In this document: piece by piece, positions 31,006 through 39,100 of the stretch
How positions within the stretch are numbered: position 1 is the first letter of the stretch
Layout of the letters: each line of letters begins with the position of its first letter
DNA from: Desulfobacula sp.
GTDB lineage: Bacteria; Desulfobacterota; Desulfobacteria; Desulfobacterales; Desulfobacteraceae
DNA: 64,000 nucleotides
Direction of reading: 5' to 3'
Assembly: GCA_028280105.1 (NCBI GenBank)
Contig: JANQML010000087.1
Location: 1 to 64,000 of the forward strand
Notes under the pieces: model-generated
What the model was told of the DNA's origin: nothing
Database searches by the model: none
What the model saw: the letters and a program-made list of their open reading frames with translations, nothing else
Position numbers and translations under genes: made by a program

Positions 31006-31657
31006 CGCTTAATTTATGTAATTTTATTTCGTGAATCTGCTCTTTGAGCTGCCCTTTGTAATCCCTGACCGGTTCTTTAACCACAATGCTTGCATCTTTT
31101 ATTTCAGATACGCGTCCTTGTCTTTTACCGATATATGTTCCGATTTTAACCTCATATCCTTTTCCGCTGGCTTCTTCGACCATGGCAATGGACCGGTCTT
31201 TCATCTGCAATACCGCCACCAGGCGAATCTGACTTAAATCGATTTTCTCCAAAGGCGTCAGGATTCGTTTGGGCCCGGTATCCTCAGCAACAGGTGTTTC
31301 TTCAACCGTTTCCTGAATTAATGGTATAAACGGATCAATCTTTCCCCTGGCGTCGTAGTGACTTAGCTCGGTTTCTTGGTTTAAATCAACCGGCACCAGG
31401 GTTTCAGGGTTCTTTTCAGGCTCTTTCATGACCGGTTTATTTTCATCGGAATCCATCTCTTTCTTGTCCGAAACGGCCAATGGTTGTGTGTTTTCTATCG
31501 CTGCAGGGGCCGGCGGCAGGATCTTTTTTTGAACCGCGGAGGGTTGCGGTTTTTTAGAAACAGGTGCAGAAGAGTCGTCACATCCCAACAGACTAAAAAT
31601 AAAAATCATTAAAATAACGGATATTTTTAATCCGGCAGCATTCATTGCGTTTGACAT
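30995..31657 (-). CDS. pilP: Type IV pilus assembly lipoprotein
   Basis: Lipobox LLGC; 'YDARGKIDPFIPLI...LTPLEKIDLSQIRLVAVL'. Confidence 0.92.
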   Translation of the reverse strand: MSNAMNAAGLKISVILMIFIFSLLGCDDSSAPVSKKPQPSAVQKKILPPAPAAIENTQPLAVSDKKEMDSDENKPVMKEPEKNPETLVPVDLNQETELSHYDARGKIDPFIPLIQETVEETPVAEDTGPKRILTPLEKIDLSQIRLVAVLQMKDRSIAMVEEASGKGYEVKIGTYIGKRQGRVSEIKDASIVVKEPVRDYKGQLKEQIHEIKLHKLSDGE

Positions 31658-31659
31658 CC

Positions 31660-32307
31660 CTATCTTTTCTTTCGCCTTTTCGTTTCAGGCTCTTCTTTTT
31701 GCTCAACAAACATATATGTGACGGCTTTACAGCTCAGTTCAACAATATTGCCCTCTTTTTTGGATTTGACGTCAACATCGTTGATATTCACAATCCGGTT
31801 CAACCGGACAACCTGGTAAAAGAAATCAGTGATTTGGTGATATCGTCCCTCCAGTTTTATGGCGATCGGAATTTCTTTATAAAACGGCTGACTGATTTCA
31901 GAGGCTGGTTTGAAAAGGAGAAAGTCCAGCCCTGCATCACTGCCTGCCCTGGAAATTCCCGTTAATAAAGAGGGAAGTTCCCTTTTATCCGGCAAGGCTT
32001 TCATGGCAATATTAAATTCCTCCTGTTTTGCCGCCATTTTCTGTTCCATTTCCAACAATACGGCTGCTTCACGCTTAAATTTTGCCAATTTTGTTTTTTG
32101 CCGGGTATATGTTGATTTCGCGTTTTTCAATTCTTTGTTTTTAGGTGTATAGATAAAATAATAATAGACACCGCCTATAAGGGCAAAGGTAATCAGACAG
32201 GTCAACAGCCTTTGGACTTTAGTCAATTCCCCGATTTTTTCAAAAACTGGCTTCAGTTTCTCTTTTACCGGCCCGAGTAGATCTTTTTTCTCGCTTTTAC
32301 TGCTCAT
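31660..32307 (-). CDS. pilO: Type IV pilus inner-membrane platform protein
   Basis: Single TM + coiled coil, 'LPDKRELPSLLTGISRAGSDAGLDFLLFKP...PIAIKLEGRYHQITDFFYQVVRLNRIVNI'. Confidence 0.93.
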   Translation of the reverse strand: MSSKSEKKDLLGPVKEKLKPVFEKIGELTKVQRLLTCLITFALIGGVYYYFIYTPKNKELKNAKSTYTRQKTKLAKFKREAAVLLEMEQKMAAKQEEFNIAMKALPDKRELPSLLTGISRAGSDAGLDFLLFKPASEISQPFYKEIPIAIKLEGRYHQITDFFYQVVRLNRIVNINDVDVKSKKEGNIVELSCKAVTYMFVEQKEEPETKRRKKR

Positions 32308-32891
32308 TTTTTACCTTTTGCCACAGCGTCTGTATTCTCCTTTTTAGGCTGTGCCTTTTGACAGAGGAGTTCAAAGGACTTGAGCATCAAATCATTGTTA
32401 AATTTCTTCATTTGGGCTGTTTTTAAATCCACCTTGCTGAAAAGAGAAGATCGTTCCAGGTTTTTCATGAAATCGGCAATGGTCGGATTATCAAAGGCAA
32501 TGCCTTTGATTGAAACCGAAATGGCTGTGGTTTTAATCTGTTCCAGCCACATCCTTTCGGGAACAATCAATTCCGTCATCATATCAAACAATATCAATTG
32601 CTTGTCACGTTGTGCCTCCAGGGAATATACAACATCAAGTTTTTCATCCAGCCGTTTCAAATCCGCCTTTATTTTCTGGACCCGGGCGGCTTTTTCCTGA
32701 AATTTGGCTATCTGGCTATTCACTTGCTGGGTTTGCGCCGTTACAGCCTGAATCTGTTTGGTAATCAATTGAGTATAATAAAACAGGGCAGCCAGAGTCA
32801 GCAGTATCAATAATAAAAAGATCGACACCTGGCGTCGGATATTTTCCTTTTTTCTTGCTACTCTAAAGGGTAGTAGATTAATCCGTATCAT
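32304..32891 (-). CDS. pilN: Type IV pilus assembly protein
   Basis: MIRINLLPFR...; PilN-like 'MMTELIVPERMWLEQIKTTAISVSIKGIAFDNPTIADFMKNLERS'. Confidence 0.93.
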   Translation of the reverse strand: MIRINLLPFRVARKKENIRRQVSIFLLLILLTLAALFYYTQLITKQIQAVTAQTQQVNSQIAKFQEKAARVQKIKADLKRLDEKLDVVYSLEAQRDKQLILFDMMTELIVPERMWLEQIKTTAISVSIKGIAFDNPTIADFMKNLERSSLFSKVDLKTAQMKKFNNDLMLKSFELLCQKAQPKKENTDAVAKGKK

Positions 32892-33946
32892 TTATCATCT
32901 ATTCTTCTTAATGCCAGTCCAATGGCAATGGGAGCCAATGGCCCTGCTTTGGTTATAAAGGATTCCGGGAATTTTTTTTCATTTATGATTAATCCTTCAA
33001 ACGGGTTTATGATCGAAATATCCGCTTCCAGCTCTGATAGCAACGCCTCTTTAAACCCCTCAATGAATACACCGCCTCCGCTTAAAATAATTTTTTCAAC
33101 CCGTTCGTCATTGGCACCTGACTGAAATGTATTAACGGCCTCACAAATCTCAGAACACCAGGATTGAGACACCTTTATACAGATTCTCTCAAAATCATCT
33201 TCATTGACTATTCCATCGGCATCTCCGTTCATTACTGCCATGGCGTCTTCAATGCCGACATCCAATTGCTCATTTATCTCTTCCAGTATCTGGTAGGTTC
33301 CTGAAACCGTATCCCGCATCATTAAAGAAGCATTGGCCTTCAAGATATTAAGAGAGGTTTTTGAAGCCCCCACATCAATGAGGAGTGTTATCTTCTCCTT
33401 GCTGCCATAGGGCAAAATTTCATGGGCATTCTGCAATGCAAAGGTATCCACATCGATTATTCTAGGATTTAACCCGGCCAAGTGGATGAGTTCGATATAT
33501 TCCGCCACCAGATCTTTTTTAACCGCCACCAGCAGCACGTTGATTTGGTCAGGAGAGAATTCGCTTTCTCCTAATATTTGATAGTCAATATTCACATCAT
33601 CGATATCATAGGGGATGTACTGCTCGGCTTCTGAAAAGATCGTATCGTGGAGTTCTTTATCCGGTCTTTTGGCGGTATTGATTGTCTTAATGACCACCGA
33701 ATGGCCACCGGTGGATATGGCGACATTTTTTTCTCTGATTTTATGGGATTTAAACAATGTTTTTATATCATTGGCCACGCTTCCCATATCTGCAATCCGA
33801 CCTTCGACGATGCTCCCGGGCGCGATGCGGCTCATCCCGAATTTATTGAGAAGATATCCCTTTTTACTCGGCTTTAACTCTGCAACTTTTATAATTGAAG
33901 AACCAATATCAAGGCCGACAAGATGATCTTTTTTTCCAAACACCAT
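32888..33946 (-). CDS. pilM: Type IV pilus actin-like ATPase
   Basis: FGKKDHLVGLDIGSSIIKVAEL; 'DVDTFALQNAHE'; 'LIDVGASKTSLNIL'; 'LSGGGVFIEGFKEAL'. Confidence 0.95.
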   Translation of the reverse strand: MVFGKKDHLVGLDIGSSIIKVAELKPSKKGYLLNKFGMSRIAPGSIVEGRIADMGSVANDIKTLFKSHKIREKNVAISTGGHSVVIKTINTAKRPDKELHDTIFSEAEQYIPYDIDDVNIDYQILGESEFSPDQINVLLVAVKKDLVAEYIELIHLAGLNPRIIDVDTFALQNAHEILPYGSKEKITLLIDVGASKTSLNILKANASLMMRDTVSGTYQILEEINEQLDVGIEDAMAVMNGDADGIVNEDDFERICIKVSQSWCSEICEAVNTFQSGANDERVEKIILSGGGVFIEGFKEALLSELEADISIINPFEGLIINEKKFPESFITKAGPLAPIAIGLALRRIDDK

Positions 33947-34136
33947 AAACTGTCACATTAAGTTGGTTAACCCCGTTACCGTTTCGGGACAAACAGGAAT
34001 CAATCTTTTATATTGATATGTAGCACCAATATGTCTATACTCACTTGTAAAGTCAAGGGATTTCAAGTCTTAGATACATTAATAGCAAAAATAAAAAGGG
34101 CTTGTCAAACCCAAAAACATGTTAATTATGAAATAA

Positions 34137-35552
34137 ATGCCACAAAAAATAAATAAATCTCAAACCGGTAAACCGTTCCGTCTTGTCAAGTTTTTCACCT
34201 TTTCATCACTGGTCATCATGTTTACGGCAACCCTTGTCATTGCAGCTTTAAATGCACACTGGGTCCGAAACCTTTTACTTGAAAAGAGCAAGGAATACGA
34301 CACCTTACTTGTAGAAAATTTAAATCATCAAATCTTTTCACGGTTTCTGCTGCCTGCCATCATTAAATACGGCGAGGTTCGCCTCAAGGAAAAAGAGCAG
34401 TTTCAGCTCATGGACAATGTGGTCCGGTCCACACTTCACAGTTTCAACGTTGAAAAGGTGACCATATACAATCATGAAAATATTATTTCATACAGTTTTG
34501 ACACCAGTCTTATCGGGCAAAACAATGCCGGTGGCGTTCACTATGAAAAAGCCATGAAACAGCAGCCCACCTCCCGGCTGATTCAAAATGGCAGCTTTTT
34601 GGAACTCTTATTCTGGTATCCTGAAGAAACGAAAATCGTCACATTTTCTCCATTAAAAACTTCGCAGCAGATGTTGGTTGGGGCCCGGCCAAGGGTATTG
34701 GGCGTTGTTGAAATCATTCGTGATGTGTCAGACGATTATAAACAGGTTTTAAAACTTCAAGGACTGATTGTCGGATCTTGTTTTATTGTTATGGGGATTT
34801 TATTTGTCGTCCTGCGATTTGTGGTCAAGCATGGTGAAAAAATTATTGAAAAAAGAGCTGACGAACGGTTGCGGCTTGAAGAGAAACTGCGTCAGGCAGA
34901 GCACTTATCCGCAATTGGAGAGATGACTGCCGGTGTTTCACACGAAATCAGAAATCCGCTGGGTATCATTAAAAGCAGTGCCCAGCTGCTTAAAAACAAG
35001 ATGAAAAAGCTTGATGCAAACACCAAAATTCCGGATATCATTGTTGAAGAGTCTGGGCGTCTTGATCACATCATTACCGACTTTCTCGATTTTGCCCGGC
35101 CCAAAGCACCTGATCTTCGCCCCTGTCATGTTAATGAAATCGTTGAAAAAAGTATTCTATTCCTCACCCCTCAGTTCGAAGAGAACAATATTGCCATACA
35201 AAAGGAAATAGACAACCGGCTGCCCCAAGTATTGGCGGATTCGTCCATGCTCTATCAGGCGTTTTTAAATATACTTATCAACGCCTGCCAATCTCTGTAC
35301 AATGACGGCAGCATCATCATTCGGACCGCATATAAAGACGGAAAGATACGGATCAATTTTATTGATGACGGACCGGGCATACCGGACGAAGTGATTAAAA
35401 AGATATGGACCCCTTTCTTTACCACCAAAGATACAGGAACCGGCCTTGGACTTGGAATTGTAAAAAATATGATTGAAGCGCATACCGGGAGCATATCGAT
35501 CGGTAATAATGAACCGGTCGGAGCCAATGTTGAAATCCTTCTGCCGGTATAG
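34137..35552 (+). CDS. Membrane histidine kinase (AtoS/ZraS/PilS-type) paired with sigma54 activator
   Basis: Two TM segments flanking sensor domain; 'SAIGEMTAGVSHEIRNPLGIIKSSAQLL', 'GTGLGLGIVKNMIEAHTG'. Confidence 0.93.
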   Translation: MPQKINKSQTGKPFRLVKFFTFSSLVIMFTATLVIAALNAHWVRNLLLEKSKEYDTLLVENLNHQIFSRFLLPAIIKYGEVRLKEKEQFQLMDNVVRSTLHSFNVEKVTIYNHENIISYSFDTSLIGQNNAGGVHYEKAMKQQPTSRLIQNGSFLELLFWYPEETKIVTFSPLKTSQQMLVGARPRVLGVVEIIRDVSDDYKQVLKLQGLIVGSCFIVMGILFVVLRFVVKHGEKIIEKRADERLRLEEKLRQAEHLSAIGEMTAGVSHEIRNPLGIIKSSAQLLKNKMKKLDANTKIPDIIVEESGRLDHIITDFLDFARPKAPDLRPCHVNEIVEKSILFLTPQFEENNIAIQKEIDNRLPQVLADSSMLYQAFLNILINACQSLYNDGSIIIRTAYKDGKIRINFIDDGPGIPDEVIKKIWTPFFTTKDTGTGLGLGIVKNMIEAHTGSISIGNNEPVGANVEILLPV

Positions 35553-35558
35553 GAGACG

Positions 35559-36935
35559 GTGCTTATGGAAAATATCCTGATTGTTGATGATGAAAAAAAC
35601 TATCCCATGGTTATCGGCGAACTTCTCCAGGAGGAAGGTTATACCACATGCACCGCCTCAAACGGTATGGAAGCCTTGGACATCTTATCCCATGAATTTG
35701 TGGACCTTGTTCTTACAGATGTAAAGATGCCGGGTATGGACGGCATCCTTTTGCTGGAAAAAATAAAAGCCGTCAACCCGGATATTCCGGTCATCGTCAT
35801 GACCGCATACGGCAGTGTTGAAAAAGCAGTGGAAGCTATGCACAAAGGTGCCTATACGTTTATCCTCAAACCCTTTGAAAACCAGACCCTGATTGCTCAC
35901 ATTGCCAAAGCCATCTCTGTTTACCGGATTGTTCAGGAAAATAAAATACTGAGAGAAGAGATACGGACCCGGTATAATTTTGATAACATCATCGGTAAGA
36001 GCAAACCCATGCAGGAAGTCTATGGCATCATCAAAAAAGTGGCGCCGTCCAGCGCCTCTATCCTGATTGAAGGTGAAAGCGGAACCGGTAAGGAATTGGT
36101 TGCAAAGTCCATCCATTACAACAGCACAAGAAAAGACAATGCCCTAATCGCCGTTAACTGTTCGGCATTTGCCGAAACACTTCTGGAAAGTGAGCTTTTC
36201 GGTCATGAAAAAGGGGCATTCACCGGAGCTGCGACCATGAAAAAAGGCCGGTTTGAACTGGCCCACAAAGGCAGTCTCTTTTTAGATGAAATAGGCGAAC
36301 TCCCCCTGGCACTTCAGGTTAAACTCTTAAGAGTGCTCCAGGAAAAGACCGTTGAACGAGTTGGGGGAACTGATTCCATACCGGTTGACTTCAGGCTCAT
36401 CGCTGCAACCAATAAAGACCTGGAGCATGAAATCCGCCAGGGAAACTTCAGGGAAGACCTCTATTACCGCCTCAATGTTGTCAAGGCCGTCATTCCGCCT
36501 TTAAGGAAAAGACCGCAGGATATCCCCCTGCTGATCAACCATTTTATTGATAAGTATACCCCTGATTCGGCACGACCGGATAAAAGATGTGAAATAGACC
36601 CCCATGCGGTCCAGTTGCTTTGCGAATATCCCTGGCATGGCAATGTCAGAGAATTGGAAAACATGATCGAAAGGTCTATGATACTCTGTTCCGACAATAT
36701 CATCACCGTATCCGATCTTCCGCAGCAAGTACGTCAAAACAAAGATAATACGGTCAATTTAGAGGGAATACCAGAGGGGGCCGGCCTTGTTGAAACGCTT
36801 GCCGCTGTTGAAAAAAAAATGATCCAGCAGGCAATGAAAAGATCCGGGAACGTTCAGACAAAAGCCGCAGAATTACTGGGTATTGGAAAAAGCGGTCTTA
36901 ATCAGAAACTAAAAAAGTTTAATATCGACAAGTAA
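35559..36935 (+). CDS. Sigma54-dependent NtrC-family response regulator
   Basis: Receiver + AAA+ with canonical [24 protein letters not shown], and Fis-type HTH '[31 protein letters not shown]'. Confidence 0.96.
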   Translation: MLMENILIVDDEKNYPMVIGELLQEEGYTTCTASNGMEALDILSHEFVDLVLTDVKMPGMDGILLLEKIKAVNPDIPVIVMTAYGSVEKAVEAMHKGAYTFILKPFENQTLIAHIAKAISVYRIVQENKILREEIRTRYNFDNIIGKSKPMQEVYGIIKKVAPSSASILIEGESGTGKELVAKSIHYNSTRKDNALIAVNCSAFAETLLESELFGHEKGAFTGAATMKKGRFELAHKGSLFLDEIGELPLALQVKLLRVLQEKTVERVGGTDSIPVDFRLIAATNKDLEHEIRQGNFREDLYYRLNVVKAVIPPLRKRPQDIPLLINHFIDKYTPDSARPDKRCEIDPHAVQLLCEYPWHGNVRELENMIERSMILCSDNIITVSDLPQQVRQNKDNTVNLEGIPEGAGLVETLAAVEKKMIQQAMKRSGNVQTKAAELLGIGKSGLNQKLKKFNIDK

Positions 36936-37067
36936 GGCAAATTCCGGATCTACGGCTTGGCCGATTCAATTTTCAACTGATGAGTATCCGTTCGAAATCA
37001 AGGCTGTTTCCATACTTTTTGGCAACCAATTTTCACCGATGATGTTATTACACACTTAAATGTGACG

Positions 37068-37083
37068 GTTAATTTTATTTAAC
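37068..37083. promoter_or_regulatory. 16-bp palindrome GTTnA-N6-TnAAC, site 1 (candidate activator binding site)
   Basis: GTTAATTTTATTTAAC. Confidence 0.6.
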
Positions 37084-37176
37084 AGGCCTTCTTTTTTAAA
37101 ACAAAAAAACAAGTTACAATCAATGTTTCCGATTTCCCTCAAAAATCAATGCGCCATCAATCCTTTTTGCAAAAGA

Positions 37177-37192
37177 GTTTAAAATCTTAAAC
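37177..37192. promoter_or_regulatory. 16-bp palindrome GTTnA-N6-TnAAC, site 2
   Basis: GTTTAAAATCTTAAAC. Confidence 0.6.
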
Positions 37193-37267
37193 GCTATCTA
37201 CAAGTTCATTTTCTGCCTATATAATTAAACAGTTACTCCAATTTCAATCCAGATCAATGCCCAAGGC

Positions 37268-37283
37268 GTTCAAAATAATGAAC
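37268..37283. promoter_or_regulatory. 16-bp palindrome GTTnA-N6-TnAAC, site 3
   Basis: GTTCAAAATAATGAAC. Confidence 0.6.
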
Positions 37284-37410
37284 ATTCACGGATCCGGATC
37301 GAATATCTGTCGGCTGTGACTATTTGTTCTTAATTTTAATGAGATATAAAATCGATATCAAATTCAGCATATTATAAGATTAAAAAAATTTTCTGTAAAA
37401 AAGAAGGGTT

Positions 37411-37426
37411 CGGCAGGAATTTTGCA
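37411..37426 (+). promoter_or_regulatory. Candidate sigma54 (-24/-12) promoter
   Basis: cGGCAgGaattTTGCA; GG-N10-GC spacing; agrees with TGGCACGNNNNTTGCW apart from two positions. Confidence 0.7.
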
Positions 37427-37436
37427 TTTACTTTTA

Positions 37437-37537
37437 GATAAGATAATAAATCACTAACGAAATGTTGGTTATTTCATCTTTTTTTCCTTTTCTAAAAAAG
37501 GCTGCCTGCGAAAAATCGCTTGGCAGCCTTTTTTAGT
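37437..37537 (+). ncRNA. Candidate sigma54-dependent small RNA (~100 nt)
   Basis: Start estimated ~12 nt after the -12 GC; ends at a strong intrinsic terminator; no convincing gene in between (a 24-codon ORF 37462-37536 exists). Confidence 0.5.
37491..37537 (+). terminator. Strong intrinsic terminator (works in both orientations)
   Basis: AAAAAAGGCTGCC-tgcgaaaaatcgctt-GGCAGCCTTTTTT, 13-15 bp stem. Confidence 0.88.
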
Positions 37538-37543
37538 TTCAAC

Positions 37544-38233
37544 CTATCTGATCATATCGATTTGACCTTTAGCGATTGGCAGGTAAATGGAATTCTGGTG
37601 ATCAGAAACTATTGTTTCATACATTTTCTTACTCTCGGCGATATTGCCGGAGTTTTTAGAGATCATGGCAAGGGCAAACCCGGCCTCATCCTTTAGAAGA
37701 TTGGTTTCTGATTCTTTAATTTGCTGAAAATACTGTGCAGCCCCGCCAAAATCCTTCTTGGAAAGACTGACATGCCCTAATGAGGCCAGGATGAAATTTG
37801 TCATCAGGGCCTGGCCTTGGAAAATTGCCAGGGCTTCCTTATAATGGATAAGGCTTTCATCAAATTTCGAAGCGTCATAAGATATTTTAGCGAATTTCAA
37901 CCGGGCCTGTTTTCCGGCGTGGGTATTGGAATACTCTTTAAAAACGGTCTCAAATGTATCTTTTACTTCAAGATATCCTTTATAAGGATCTTCAAATCCA
38001 GCATATTTGGCCATTGCCCGGCTGACCTTCAGTGCAGCGGTATCTTCAGATTTCTGGATACTGAGCATTACAGCTGAAAATACTATGATTACAAGCAAAA
38101 CAACACCGAGTCCCATGAAAAAAAGATTTCTTTGCTCTTTGAGGACAACCATGCCCTTAATTAAATTTTCCTGAAAAAAGTCTAGTTTTTCCAGTTCTTT
38201 TTTCCGTTCATTTGAAACCTTCTGATCCGCCAT
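37544..38233 (-). CDS. Membrane-anchored TPR-like protein
   Basis: Single TM 'LFFMGLGVVLLVIIVFSAVML' followed by helical repeats (FAKISYDASKFDESLIHYKEALAIF; KKDFGGAAQYFQQI). Confidence 0.75.
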   Translation of the reverse strand: MADQKVSNERKKELEKLDFFQENLIKGMVVLKEQRNLFFMGLGVVLLVIIVFSAVMLSIQKSEDTAALKVSRAMAKYAGFEDPYKGYLEVKDTFETVFKEYSNTHAGKQARLKFAKISYDASKFDESLIHYKEALAIFQGQALMTNFILASLGHVSLSKKDFGGAAQYFQQIKESETNLLKDEAGFALAMISKNSGNIAESKKMYETIVSDHQNSIYLPIAKGQIDMIR

Positions 38234-38270
38234 TATCGTTTTTCCACCTCTAAATTTAAAAAAGTTAACA

Positions 38271-38777
38271 TTACCATATCAATGAATCGTGTATCCAGCC
38301 GACATTTCCATCCCCATGTTTGATTTTGACCCAGCGGCTCCCTTTTTTTCTTTCCAGAACCTTAAACGGCACCCCTCGTTCCACGGTAAAGATAATTCTT
38401 CCGTCTTTAGACCCTTTGGACCGGACGTTGCAGCTGCCTTTTGAAATATTTGTAATCACCGAGGAGATGTTACCCACAAGTGATTCATGCACCCAGGCAA
38501 TGTCTGCTTCAAAATCTTTAACCTTATACCATTTGCCCTTTTTTTCAATCACGATAAGCGGGTAGTATTTCTCAGCCTGCCATAGTTGATCATATTGTGT
38601 CCCCGGTCCGGACCGCATATTTGCTTTTTCAGCCGTTATTCCAATCCGCTGCCCGGAAGCCACTGCTGTACCCGCCAATATCAACACAGACACCACACAA
38701 AAAAACGTCCGTTTAACAGCAGTAGATTTAATTGCACTGGGATAAATTGAATACATCATATATTTTGCCTCCGTCAT
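38271..38777 (-). CDS. Secreted SH3b-domain protein (two SH3b repeats)
   Basis: Signal peptide; 'KANMRSGPGTQYDQLWQAEKYYPLIVIEKKGKWYKV' and 'CNVRSKGSKDGRIIFTVERGVPFKVLERKKGSRWVKIKHGDGNVGWIHDSLIW'. Confidence 0.85.
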   Translation of the reverse strand: MTEAKYMMYSIYPSAIKSTAVKRTFFCVVSVLILAGTAVASGQRIGITAEKANMRSGPGTQYDQLWQAEKYYPLIVIEKKGKWYKVKDFEADIAWVHESLVGNISSVITNISKGSCNVRSKGSKDGRIIFTVERGVPFKVLERKKGSRWVKIKHGDGNVGWIHDSLIW

Positions 38778-38911
38778 TTCTTCTATTCAATATCCGATAT
38801 CAATACTGAACGGTATACCAGAAAAACCCCTCCCCATGCAACCGCGCTTGTATAAATCACACTAAATCCGGTTCATTTTTCAAAAGCCGCTTTTACATAT
38901 TTTTTAATAAC

Positions 38912-39094
38912 AACATTGCAAAAAAAAGAGGACAGATCCGTGAAGCGTATGACAAAAAGGCAACCGATCTTACCGCTATTGTCGTAAAACTGAAAGCCAA
39001 TAAAAAGATCCAGACTATTATCAATTGGTCCATTGTACCGGCCCAGTCTATTGTTGCCAAAAACACCCGCATCAACCCCGGCCTTTGGATATAA
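38912..39094 (+). pseudogene. Possible 3' remnant of an unidentified coding sequence
   Basis: Start-less open frame with protein-like composition: NNIAKKRGQIREAYDKKATDLTAIVVKLKANKKIQTIINWSIVPAQSIVAKNTRINPGLWI*. Confidence 0.35.
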
Positions 39095-39100
39095 ACCGGC

